A stretch of 64,000 nucleotides of DNA from Brevinematales bacterium (GTDB lineage Bacteria; Spirochaetota; Brevinematia; Brevinematales; Thermospiraceae): NCBI GenBank assembly GCA_013177995.1, contig JABLXN010000003.1, positions 57,520-121,519 of the forward strand, in the 5' to 3' direction. The notes under the pieces were generated by a model. The model had not been told where the DNA came from, did not search any database, and saw nothing but the letters and a program-made list of their open reading frames with translations. This document shows positions 1 through 8,665 of the stretch, piece by piece. Positions within the stretch are counted from its first letter, which is position 1; every line of letters begins with the position of its first letter. The position numbers and the translations under genes were made by a program.

Positions 1-10
1 TCATCAAGCG

Positions 11-286
11 ATGATTCGTTCCCGCCAGAAAGAGGGACTTCTGGCATGGTATATTCTCTTTTCTGGTTTTTTGTCCCTCTGGCTTCTTCTCGTCCTCTCG
101 GTATGGCTAAACCCATGGTTATCGCTTCCGTGGTTCATGTACTATTTCTTTCTTCTTTTCGTATGGCCTTTCTCCGGTCAGGCAAAGGGTATAAAAAAGC
201 CTCTTCAAGGCCTTCTTTTAGCCATCTCTCAGGTAGTTTATCTCTGGGCATTTTTTACTCATCATAGACAACAAAAAAGAACATGA
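11..286 (+). CDS. Small multi-pass membrane protein, probably 5'-truncated
   Basis: The 91 codons contain about three hydrophobic stretches rich in Trp, Leu and Phe (residues ~11-32, ~37-53 and ~66-81), with a basic tail. I do not recognise the family. No ribosome binding site is visible before the ATG, and the frame is open to the first base of the window, so the true start may lie outside. A weak CCCTTTC/GAAAGGG hairpin at 317-337 follows the gene but lacks a U-run. The next gene converges on it from the other strand. Confidence 0.45.
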   Translation: MIRSRQKEGLLAWYILFSGFLSLWLLLVLSVWLNPWLSLPWFMYYFFLLFVWPFSGQAKGIKKPLQGLLLAISQVVYLWAFFTHHRQQKRT

Positions 287-394
287 AGAACCCTCAATAG
301 GGAATGAAAGAAAAAGCCCTTTCCTTTGATGAAAGGGGATAGCATCTATTTCTTCTCTATAATAAATTATACCTTTTTCCTTTCTTCTTTGCAT

Positions 395-428
395 AAAAAA
401 AGGCTGTCCGGTATAACCGGACAGCCTT
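395..428 (-). terminator. Rho-independent terminator of the solute-binding protein gene
   Basis: A 12-bp perfect stem (arms 401-412 and 416-427) with a 3-nt loop is followed, reading the minus strand, by a run of six T. It lies 18 bp after the stop codon of the lipoprotein gene. Confidence 0.85.
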
Positions 429-445
429 GAGAAAAGACTTTCTTT

Positions 446-1810
446 TTATTCTTCGCTACCAGAAACAGCTGCCTGACTCTTGAGAGCCATGATATCCTTC
501 ACAATCGAATCAAGAGCTAAAATCACAGACTTCGCATCCTTGCGACCAAAGAACACATCCTCAAGTTGCTCATCAAGTTTCTGGCGAACCTCAATCCAGC
601 TGGGAACCAGAGGAGGAAGTTTAGCCCCGGGAAGCTGAGCAATAAATGGATCCTCTTCCGGTTTGTTTCTTGCCAGGTGAGGCTGATTGACCAGCACTTC
701 TTTGGACTTGAGGTAGGAATCGGAAGCCACGAGAGACTTGCGGCTTGGCACAGCAAGACCACCCTCAGCCGTAAATACCTGTCCCTCATAACTGGTGAGG
801 AACTTCACGAGTTCCCAGGCCTCTTTGGGATGCTTAGTATTGGCATTGATAGAAAGAGACACCGTCACCACGACAGAAACCTTGTTCTTCTTGCGAGGAA
901 GCTGAGAGAGATTCCATTTGAACTTGTCAATATTCTTGAAGCGGAGCTGCACCCAGCGACCATACATACACATAGCCGTCTGGCCTGCTACAAAGCTGGC
1001 ATCGCCACCAAGCTCACGAGAAGCCGTTACCGAAGGAGCCACTTTGTATTTGTTCATGGTATCAGCCACAAACTGAATAGCCTCAGCATTGGCATTGAGA
1101 TACTTGGGATCAGCCAGCACCCAGTTTCCTTTCGCATCAAAGATCTCTCCACCATTCTGGAGGATAAAGTTATAATACCAGTTTGCCCAGGTTTCATTGA
1201 GCCAACCATACTGATCAGGCACACCATCACCATTGGAATCCTTGGTGAGCTTCTGAGCAGCCTTGATCAGATCATCCCATGTCCACTTTTCATTGGGATA
1301 AGCCACCCCTTCTTTGTCAAACATATCCATGTTGTAGTAAATCGCAAAGGTTGTCCAGTCCTTGGGAATACCATAGAGTTCTCCACCAAAGCGGAACGCA
1401 TCCACAAGAGAAGGATAAAAATCTTCAAACTGGAAGTCGGGGTCGTTCACAAACTCATCAAGAGGATAGAGAAGCCCTTTGCTGGCATAATCATAAAAAC
1501 TCTCCACATGGAGATAATGCACATCAGGTGGCGTTCCACCAGCATACATGGTCTGGAGCTTGTCTCCAAAAGAGAGAGAGTCGGTATGGATCACCTTGAG
1601 CCCAATATTGGGGTGCTTCTTCTGGAACTCCTGAAGCACCTTGTACACAGCAAGCTTCTCTTCAGGGGTGCCCCACATAGCAAAAGTAAGCACGACATCA
1701 CCGGTTTCCTTGAGCTTGAGACTGGTATCTCCCTCGCCCTTCTTCCCACAACTGGAGAAGAAAAGCCCCATGACAGCAAGACCCAGTACAGCCCATTTCC
1801 ACTGTTTCAT
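446..1810 (-). CDS. ABC transporter extracellular solute-binding lipoprotein, family 1 (sugar type)
   Basis: The 454-residue protein has a short hydrophobic signal and the lipobox FSSC with the lipidated Cys at residue 21, so it should be anchored in the periplasm. The body has the pattern of family 1 (MalE/UgpB-like) binding proteins: an early beta strand (LTFAMWGTPEE), the AGGTPPDVHYL hinge, GIPKDW, and a C-terminal helix-rich part. The ligand is inferred to be a sugar or oligosaccharide; the sequence does not fix it. No permease or ATPase of a sugar ABC system is next to it, so it must use components encoded elsewhere. AAAGGAGG precedes the ATG, a promoter lies upstream and a strong terminator follows, making it a single-gene unit. 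Confidence 0.88.
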   Translation of the reverse strand: MKQWKWAVLGLAVMGLFFSSCGKKGEGDTSLKLKETGDVVLTFAMWGTPEEKLAVYKVLQEFQKKHPNIGLKVIHTDSLSFGDKLQTMYAGGTPPDVHYLHVESFYDYASKGLLYPLDEFVNDPDFQFEDFYPSLVDAFRFGGELYGIPKDWTTFAIYYNMDMFDKEGVAYPNEKWTWDDLIKAAQKLTKDSNGDGVPDQYGWLNETWANWYYNFILQNGGEIFDAKGNWVLADPKYLNANAEAIQFVADTMNKYKVAPSVTASRELGGDASFVAGQTAMCMYGRWVQLRFKNIDKFKWNLSQLPRKKNKVSVVVTVSLSINANTKHPKEAWELVKFLTSYEGQVFTAEGGLAVPSRKSLVASDSYLKSKEVLVNQPHLARNKPEEDPFIAQLPGAKLPPLVPSWIEVRQKLDEQLEDVFFGRKDAKSVILALDSIVKDIMALKSQAAVSGSEE

Positions 1811-1869
1811 TGGAACCTCCTTTTTGTATAATCATTCAAAATCACTTCACAACTTCCCATCTTCTCTAT

Positions 1870-1897
1870 ATTTTACCGTAAAAATTTTTTTTGTCAA
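1870..1897 (-). promoter_or_regulatory. Sigma70-type promoter of the solute-binding protein gene
   Basis: On the minus strand, TTGACA (1892-1897) is separated by 16 bp from TAAAAT (1870-1875), about 60 bp before the ATG. Confidence 0.65.
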
Positions 1898-1985
1898 TAG
1901 TCTGCAGACAAAAATCCACACACCCCTCTTATTCTCTTTCAGCCCACTACCCCATCGCCTATGGCACTCTTTTAGAGAAGTCTTT

Positions 1986-4900
1986 TTATGACTTCTTTTT
2001 CCCTTGTTCTTGCTTTCTTTTTTTGCGTTCCTGCATCCACTGGTAGAGACGTTCCGCCTGCAAAAGGAAGGTTTCAAATCGGGCCTCAATAATCTGCGAG
2101 AAGGGATTTCCATCAAGCTCAATACTGAGAAAAGGAAGCTTGTCCATATATTCAGCCAGGTCTTCATAATCCTCTTTATTGCCGGCCCGCCATTCTGCTT
2201 CTCGTTTCCCTTCTACCGACATTTCTCTCGTAGCCACAGCCTCCGTCATACGGGAATTCATACAGCCAAACGGCCCCACGTTGATAACCCCACAATACTT
2301 ATCCACCAGTTTGGCCAGGGCGGCTCCCGAAGAAAGTCCAGGTTCTCCTGTGAGTTCCCAGCGGAAGAAATGCTGCGAACGCTTCATATACTCCCGGATA
2401 TTTATGAGTTCATACTCATAGAGCCCTGTTTTCGCTAAAATCCTTTTGATCCGCCGTTCATGATAATCCTGTACATAATCACTAATGGCCGCTTCTATCC
2501 GTCCCACAAGATTGGTCTTGAGTTCAAACATATTGATATCCCGGAGAAAGTCCGTATATCTCACCCATTCGGTTACCGGCGCATCAAGCATCACAAACCC
2601 ATGTTCGGCAAGCTTCTCAGGAATTCCCATCAGGGAGAAATGATCCCGGCGAACAAAAATCTCCCCCACCACCCCAATATACTTCGCGTCGGTAATAGGA
2701 CGAACCAGCTTTATCTCTGAGAGCCTTTTTGCACTCTCTTTGAGTTGCCCATAGAAAGAACGCTTCCTTGAACCATCAATAACCGCTATCAGCTTCTCAA
2801 ACTCTTCCTGATAGATTTTGAGGGCCGATTCTCTGTCAACAGCCATCGCCTTGATAGCCGCCTTGATATCATCCATGACATCCATGAGATACACCGCTCT
2901 CGCAATATGCAAACGGAAGGGAATACCAAGGCCGGCATAGCCATTATCATTACTGAGACCCAGCACAGCCACGTTGCGAAGCTGAAGCTTGTCAATCATT
3001 CTCTCAAGAAGGGTCTTGTATTGCCCCACACGACAGCATCCTCCAGCCTCTACAATAAAGACCACCAGCCTTTCTTCAGGATTTTCCCGATACTTAATAT
3101 ATTTAAGCACCTCTCCAAGGATGTTGATGATGGGGAGACATTCCTTGCTGGTGGTCACCGACCGACCCAAGTTCAGGGCTTCTCTATCACACACAGGAAG
3201 CGGTTCAGCATTCCATCCCACCCGCCGCAGGGCGGCCGCCGCTCCAGCAGCAAAACTCTCTCCCATAGAAGGAACCACCGCCTTGATAGAAGGATGCCTA
3301 TAAGGAAGCACCTCTCCCGCAGAATCCACATACTCCACATGTCCCCATTCATTGATGCGGGTTTCGGCACGACGGAAAACAGGCTCAGCATCAATGATTT
3401 TGTCCCGGAGTTTCATATAGTTTCTTACCACATCAAGAAAGGCCTCCACACGGGTATTTACGCCGGCATCAGCGGTATGCGTATCCACCTCAAGGGTCAG
3501 GGACGGTTTGGTTCCCATCAGATCACGAAAATGAGTCACCATCATCGAATCAATAGCGCAAAGAAAATTGGTAAAATACACCCCAAAAAGTTGTGGATGA
3601 TTTTTCACAATCCTTGCGGCACGGATGATTCGCTGGCCCATTTCCCAGTAGGTATTGCGATAGTTTTCTTCTTTCTCATACTCAAGAAAATCATACGGCA
3701 GAATATAAATACCACGAGAAGCAAATTTGAAAGGAATACCTTTGTTCGCCTCTTCAGCAAAGGCATTATAGGGATGGCCAAAAAGAACAATGGCTATTTT
3801 ACTGGGATCCTTCTCCAGTTCCTTGAGCACTTTTCTTCCTTCTTCTTTCATCGCCTGGAAAAAGGCTTTCTGCTTTTCGTAGGCTACACGATGAGCACGT
3901 TTGCCATCAGCCGCCGAAAATCCCATCTCCTGAGCCAGTTTCACAAACTGTTCCTCTTCTGTATGAAACCCACGCATGAAATTCAACACAGGAGTAAGCA
4001 TCTTTGGAGGATTGGGATGATCCTTCAAAAATGTCGCCTGCTGATAATAAGGTTCTCCCTGCACAAACATACAGACCGTCTGGTATTCCTTGCGATATTC
4101 TGGTTGTTCTGTCACATGCATTTCCATAATCTGGGGAGAAAAGATATAGTCAGGCTTTTTCTCAAGCAAATCCTCAAACATCCCGAGAGCAATCTGACCC
4201 GAAAGACAAAAACTTGTCATTCCTTTATCAATACCACTCTGCCTCACCTCCTCTGGCAATATCACCTTGCATCCAAGTTCAGTGAAAAAGTTATAATAGA
4301 AGGGATACAGGGTATGGGTATGGAAGGATTTATTGATACCAACAACAGGCGCATTCTCCGGAAGGTTTTTGGGTTCACAAAAGGTTTTGAAAAGAAGCTC
4401 ACGACGTTTCAATACATAATCATAGGACTTCGTATCCACCTGAATATGATGAATCTGGTTATAGTATTTATTACATGCTCCACCAAAGGGAAACATCTTG
4501 CCCTTCACCTTGATCATAGCAATCTCACATTTGCGGTCACAATTCTCCGGTTTCCCCTGACAGATAAAACTTTTCCCATACTCTATCTCACGAGAAGCAA
4601 GATCATTAAGGTCATACGAAGAAGGCTTCAAAAAGCCCATAGAGAGCATTTCTTTGATCTCGAGGGCTACCCCATACGCCCCCATAAGTCCTGGTTCAGG
4701 GGGAACAATAATCTTCTTCCCAGTAAGGCTTGCCATCGCAAGGGGTACCGCCCGGTTATAACACACCCCTCCCTGCATAAAGATTTTGTTCCCAACCTGA
4801 CGAGCCCCTTTTACACGGTTCACATAATTCATACAAATAGAATACACAAGACCCGCAATAATATCTTCTTTTTCAATACCCTCTTGAGTGGCTATCTTGA

Positions 4901-6335
4901 TATCGGAAGAAATAAAAGCGGCACACTGATCGGAAAAGTTCGGAGGACGTTTTGATTTGAGAGCAATATCCGCAATCTCCTCGGTTTTTACCCCCATGGA
5001 TTCATACGCCGATTCCTCAAGAAAACTCCCCGTTCCTGCCGAACAGGCCTCATTCATCGCATAGTCAGAAGCCACTCCATTGACAAGATAGGTATATTTC
5101 GCATCCTGACCCCCAATCTCAAAGATGGTATCCACCTCAGGGTCAAAATGAGCTGCTGCTCGAGCATGCGCAATAATCTCGTTGATAATGCCATCGGTCT
5201 CTGCATGAAGACCTGCAATATGACGCCCGCTTCCGGTAACCCCAAGCCCAATAATCTTCACTCTTTTCCCACCAAGCTGCTGAGAAAGACCTCGATAACA
5301 ATTTCTGGAGGCTTCAATAGGGTTTCCATTAGTTCTGAGATAAACAGAGGCTAAAATTTTATCATCTTTTGTTCGGAGAAGCACCGCTTTGGTGGTAGTG
5401 GAACCCACATCAAGCCCCAAAATACACTCATCCCCCTCCTCGGCTACCCCACGTTCCATGGTTTTGAATTCCACCATGTCCTGATAATCAGAAAGGGGAC
5501 TCAAAAAGGTAAACGAGGAATGATGTTCCTTGAAAATGTGGTCTGTCCCCTCCTGAAAGGTAGCCTGGTTTTCCCATGCCCACAGCGCAGCCCCATAAGC
5601 CTCAAAATACGGGGCTTCTTCAGGAACATAAATCTCCTCATATCCCTCCCGAAGCACCTCAATCATCACTGCATTCTGCGCCGTTCCCCCTACAATAATA
5701 GCCCTTTTGGCGTTAATTTTCACTAAAAGTTCCTCAATCTTCTTGGCCATCATACGGGAAAGCCCCGCCGCCACATCAGGAATAGGAACCCCTATATTGA
5801 GCGCATGCGTACAGTCGGACTTCGCAAACACTGAACAACGGCTGGAGAGATTATGGGGGTGTTTTGACTCACGAGCATAGCGAATGGCCTCTTCGACAGA
5901 GAGATTCATACGACGAATCTGCTGAAGAAAAAACTCTCCTGTTCCGGAAGCACATTTGTTTCCAGAGCTAATGCTGGAAATACGCCCCTTCTGGTCAAGA
6001 CCATAGACCATAAAGGTTTCCCCACCCGCTGAAACAATGGCATCATAGTGCCTGTTTCCATGCTTTTTCACAAGATACCTATACGCTATTTCAGTGGCCT
6101 CAGGTTCCGTGATGGATGGAAGCGTTGTGATACGCCGGAATTTACGCCCCGTCAGAGCCACATAGGCGTTATCAAGGGGAAAACGGGTGAGAATCTCTTT
6201 GAGTTTAGATTTAGGATCTCCTTCGTGAGCAAGCCTTTCAAAACGAACAACCTTTGGGTCATGAGAGACATCGAGCTCTACCACACTGATGGTAGAAGCC
6301 CCAAGACAAATACCAATCGAACGAGACTTTTTCAT
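1986..6335 (-). CDS. Acyl-CoA dehydratase activase, double-ATPase fusion with DUF2229-like region
   Basis: This 1449-residue protein carries two ASKHA-type ATPase domains of the HgdC/BcrA-BadF activator family in tandem (about residues 5-275 and 300-565). Each keeps both cluster-ligand cysteines: NKCASGTG and SSRCSVFA in the first, NEACSAGTG and SDQCAAF in the second. A short Cys-rich linker (about 595-630) leads into a DUF2229-like segment starting near VVGINKSFH, then a long HgdB-like C-terminal region with a GGCCRVGQY motif. Family knowledge: such activators use ATP to inject an electron into 2-hydroxyacyl-CoA dehydratases via a shared [4Fe-4S] cluster. The role of the giant fusions is not settled. 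AAGGAG precedes the start; it has its own promoter and no dehydratase neighbour. Confidence 0.85.
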   Translation of the reverse strand: MKKSRSIGICLGASTISVVELDVSHDPKVVRFERLAHEGDPKSKLKEILTRFPLDNAYVALTGRKFRRITTLPSITEPEATEIAYRYLVKKHGNRHYDAIVSAGGETFMVYGLDQKGRISSISSGNKCASGTGEFFLQQIRRMNLSVEEAIRYARESKHPHNLSSRCSVFAKSDCTHALNIGVPIPDVAAGLSRMMAKKIEELLVKINAKRAIIVGGTAQNAVMIEVLREGYEEIYVPEEAPYFEAYGAALWAWENQATFQEGTDHIFKEHHSSFTFLSPLSDYQDMVEFKTMERGVAEEGDECILGLDVGSTTTKAVLLRTKDDKILASVYLRTNGNPIEASRNCYRGLSQQLGGKRVKIIGLGVTGSGRHIAGLHAETDGIINEIIAHARAAAHFDPEVDTIFEIGGQDAKYTYLVNGVASDYAMNEACSAGTGSFLEESAYESMGVKTEEIADIALKSKRPPNFSDQCAAFISSDIKIATQEGIEKEDIIAGLVYSICMNYVNRVKGARQVGNKIFMQGGVCYNRAVPLAMASLTGKKIIVPPEPGLMGAYGVALEIKEMLSMGFLKPSSYDLNDLASREIEYGKSFICQGKPENCDRKCEIAMIKVKGKMFPFGGACNKYYNQIHHIQVDTKSYDYVLKRRELLFKTFCEPKNLPENAPVVGINKSFHTHTLYPFYYNFFTELGCKVILPEEVRQSGIDKGMTSFCLSGQIALGMFEDLLEKKPDYIFSPQIMEMHVTEQPEYRKEYQTVCMFVQGEPYYQQATFLKDHPNPPKMLTPVLNFMRGFHTEEEQFVKLAQEMGFSAADGKRAHRVAYEKQKAFFQAMKEEGRKVLKELEKDPSKIAIVLFGHPYNAFAEEANKGIPFKFASRGIYILPYDFLEYEKEENYRNTYWEMGQRIIRAARIVKNHPQLFGVYFTNFLCAIDSMMVTHFRDLMGTKPSLTLEVDTHTADAGVNTRVEAFLDVVRNYMKLRDKIIDAEPVFRRAETRINEWGHVEYVDSAGEVLPYRHPSIKAVVPSMGESFAAGAAAALRRVGWNAEPLPVCDREALNLGRSVTTSKECLPIINILGEVLKYIKYRENPEERLVVFIVEAGGCCRVGQYKTLLERMIDKLQLRNVAVLGLSNDNGYAGLGIPFRLHIARAVYLMDVMDDIKAAIKAMAVDRESALKIYQEEFEKLIAVIDGSRKRSFYGQLKESAKRLSEIKLVRPITDAKYIGVVGEIFVRRDHFSLMGIPEKLAEHGFVMLDAPVTEWVRYTDFLRDINMFELKTNLVGRIEAAISDYVQDYHERRIKRILAKTGLYEYELINIREYMKRSQHFFRWELTGEPGLSSGAALAKLVDKYCGVINVGPFGCMNSRMTEAVATREMSVEGKREAEWRAGNKEDYEDLAEYMDKLPFLSIELDGNPFSQIIEARFETFLLQAERLYQWMQERKKRKQEQGKKKS

Positions 6336-6375
6336 AGACAGGTTCTCCTTGTGTGGATAAAAGATTCATCTGTTA

Positions 6376-6404
6376 AGTATAACGGCAAGGCCAAAAAAAT
6401 GCAA
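6376..6404 (-). promoter_or_regulatory. Sigma70-type promoter of the dehydratase activase gene
   Basis: TTGCAT (6399-6404) and TATACT (6376-6381) on the minus strand are 17 bp apart, with the start codon about 40 bp downstream. Confidence 0.7.
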
Positions 6405-6543
6405 TTTTTGTCTTTTTTCGCCATTCACGAAAAAGCAGCCTTTTTACCTACTCACACAAGAAATCTCTTCATACAAAGACCAAATAGGGGGATGCTTTAC
6501 CCTTTCCTGAGCACTTTTTGCACTTGCTTGTTTCTTTACCCCA

Positions 6544-7278
6544 TCACAAAAAACCAAGTTTTTGCAGGGTCTCATCAATATCCTCATGGATAACCACATC
6601 CGCTTCATCGTCAAGGGGAGTGGCTTCTTTATTCAGAATAACAAAATGGGCATTCTCATCCCTATAGCCCGGAAGCCCGGCCACGGGATACACCACAAGA
6701 GAACTTCCAAGCACCATTAAGAGATCTGCCGTCTGAACAAATTGCATGGCTTTTTCCAGCCCCATGACATACTCCCCAAAGAAAACTACATGGGGCTTCA
6801 AAATCCCACCACATCCCTGACAAAGAGGTGTTTCCCCCTTTTTGACCTTCTCATCAATCCATCCTTCCGTCCCATACGAAGCCCTGCACGAAAGACAATC
6901 CCATTGCCGAAGATGCCCATGAATCTCAATCACATTGGCCGAACCAGCCTTGTGATGAAGACCATCTATATTCTGGGTGATGATCATTTTGAGTCGGCCC
7001 AATTCCTCCAACCGTTTCAAAAAGCGATGAGCATAGGTTGGTTGGGCTGAAGTGATTTGCTCATAGAGAGGACCAAAGGTTTTATAAAACTCATCCGGGT
7101 GATCTCGAAAATAGTCGATATGAAAAAGGGTTTCATTGACCCCTCCCTGTCGGTAAATCCCCGAAGAGGACCGAAAATCGGGAATCCCTGCCTTGGTCGA
7201 TATCCCCGCCCCGGTAATCACCACAAGAGACCGACTCTTTTGCAAAAAATCCATGAGCCTATCTACCTGTTTACTCAT
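6544..7278 (-). CDS. cobB: NAD-dependent protein deacylase, Sir2 family
   Basis: The 244-residue protein is the usual length for a bacterial sirtuin. It has the NAD-binding motif GAGISTKAGIPDFR (about residues 21-34), the TQNIDGLHHKAG motif, the catalytic HGH, a four-Cys zinc site (CLSC and CQGC), and GSSLVVYPVAGLP near the end. It removes acyl groups from lysines using NAD, releasing nicotinamide and O-acyl-ADP-ribose. It is the last gene after rho and a flavoprotein with a 19-bp gap, so probably co-transcribed. Which acyl group it prefers cannot be read from the sequence. Confidence 0.93.
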   Translation of the reverse strand: MSKQVDRLMDFLQKSRSLVVITGAGISTKAGIPDFRSSSGIYRQGGVNETLFHIDYFRDHPDEFYKTFGPLYEQITSAQPTYAHRFLKRLEELGRLKMIITQNIDGLHHKAGSANVIEIHGHLRQWDCLSCRASYGTEGWIDEKVKKGETPLCQGCGGILKPHVVFFGEYVMGLEKAMQFVQTADLLMVLGSSLVVYPVAGLPGYRDENAHFVILNKEATPLDDEADVVIHEDIDETLQKLGFL

Positions 7279-7297
7279 ATTCTCCCTCCTTTTTCAC

Positions 7298-8638
7298 CTA
7301 AATCTCAAGGGCAAATCTTCCTACAAAATCTTCCATGGTTCCGGCTATATACATCACCTCTCCTATCTCATGAAACCGCACTCCCTGAGCCATGGCCAAA
7401 GAAAAAAGATTCACCAAAGATTCGGCACATGGCCCGTATACCACAGCCCCAAGGATATGTTGTTTCACCTTGTGAAGCAAAACCGACACAATAACCTTTC
7501 TTTGTTTCTCCTGCCCCTCTAAAAAAGGCCACTCTCTTTCCACAAGCTGGATCTCATACGGTTGAAACCTCATCTTCGCTTCCTCCACCGTCATTCCGAC
7601 CCTCGCCAAAGGATAATCAAGAAAGAGCACCTCCGGCACAAGACGATAGTCAATCCTGTCCTTGTGGAGTTGCACAGAAGAGACCAGAGGAGGAACCATA
7701 TCCAAAAAGACATTCTCTGCCACCAAAATCCCCTCTCGTTTGGCGACCTGAGCCTCACACCCGGGGTGAATTATATCCCCAATGGCAAAGACTCCTTTTA
7801 CCTTTGCCTCATACCTCTCATTTACCTGAACCTTCCCCGTAGTCACATCTTTTTCGAGAGAAAAAGGAAGTGTACTTCTTCTCCTTGAGAGAAAACACAC
7901 CTTTTCTCCAGAGAGGGTGATTTCGTTTCCCCAACTGTCCTGAAGAGAGGCTTTCCAGAGGCTTCCGTCCCTCTCTATTTTTGAGAGGGTACACCCTTCG
8001 ATAATCTTGACCCCTGCCCTTCTCAGAAGATGCTCCCCCACCTGACGAAAGCGTTCCCCCTTTCCCTGGAGAATCACCCCCGTTGATGTTACTAAACTCA
8101 CTTCACTCCCTAACGAAGCAAAAAGATACGCCACCTCACAGGCCTCCCTCCCCTCCCCAAAAACAAGAAGAGAAGAAGGAAGATTTTCCCATTCTGTCCA
8201 CATCTCAAAGGAATCACCAGCGGTATCCGGTACCTCCCATTGACTCCCCGTCGCTACTATCACCCTCTCTGTCTCATAGGACACCCCATCAACAGAAAAA
8301 AGAAAGGGAGAAGTAAAGACCGCTCTCCCGTACACGATTTCCACTCCAAGCCGAAGAAGCTCTTCCTTGATCGACTGTCTCCAGAAGTTCCAGAAGTTAA
8401 CAAGCCTCTGTCTCAATTCACGATAACGCTCTAAAGGATTTTTCTCCCTGAGAAGACGATTCTCCTCCATCAGAAACCGAAGCGCCAACACCCCCTGCCT
8501 CAAAGCCTTTCCACCCAATGCCTCCTCAGAGGGCACAACCAGAAGGGGAGATTGATGGAGCTCCGCAAGTTTTCGTGCGGCTTCTATCCCCGCTATTCCT
8601 CCTCCGACAACGACCACAGAGCGGTGTCTTGGCTCCAT
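7298..8638 (-). CDS. FAD/NAD(P)-dependent oxidoreductase of the lipoamide dehydrogenase fold, redox cysteines missing
   Basis: The 446-residue protein has the fold signatures of pyridine nucleotide-disulfide oxidoreductases: GGGIAGIEAA for FAD near the N-terminus, IVATGS, a second nucleotide motif GEGREACEVA, GVFAIGD for the FAD ribityl contact, and a C-terminal dimerisation-like domain. At the place of the redox-active CxxxxC the sequence reads GGKALRQGVLALR, so both cysteines are replaced, and the C-terminal His-Glu active-site pair is also not evident. It therefore cannot act as a standard dihydrolipoamide or mercuric reductase. Gaps of 27 bp to rho and 19 bp to the sirtuin gene suggest one transcript. 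Substrate unknown. Confidence 0.82.
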   Translation of the reverse strand: MEPRHRSVVVVGGGIAGIEAARKLAELHQSPLLVVPSEEALGGKALRQGVLALRFLMEENRLLREKNPLERYRELRQRLVNFWNFWRQSIKEELLRLGVEIVYGRAVFTSPFLFSVDGVSYETERVIVATGSQWEVPDTAGDSFEMWTEWENLPSSLLVFGEGREACEVAYLFASLGSEVSLVTSTGVILQGKGERFRQVGEHLLRRAGVKIIEGCTLSKIERDGSLWKASLQDSWGNEITLSGEKVCFLSRRRSTLPFSLEKDVTTGKVQVNERYEAKVKGVFAIGDIIHPGCEAQVAKREGILVAENVFLDMVPPLVSSVQLHKDRIDYRLVPEVLFLDYPLARVGMTVEEAKMRFQPYEIQLVEREWPFLEGQEKQRKVIVSVLLHKVKQHILGAVVYGPCAESLVNLFSLAMAQGVRFHEIGEVMYIAGTMEDFVGRFALEI

Positions 8639-8665
8639 CCTTCGGTCCTCTTTTCCAGAAAAAGA

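Noticed and set aside
566..1831. 421-codon open frame on the plus strand
   Set aside because: Antisense to the solute-binding lipoprotein gene, which has promoter, terminator and lipobox.
2907..4955. 682-codon open frame on the plus strand
   Set aside because: It is antisense to the dehydratase activase gene, which has clear family motifs. The plus-strand translation shows no domain pattern.
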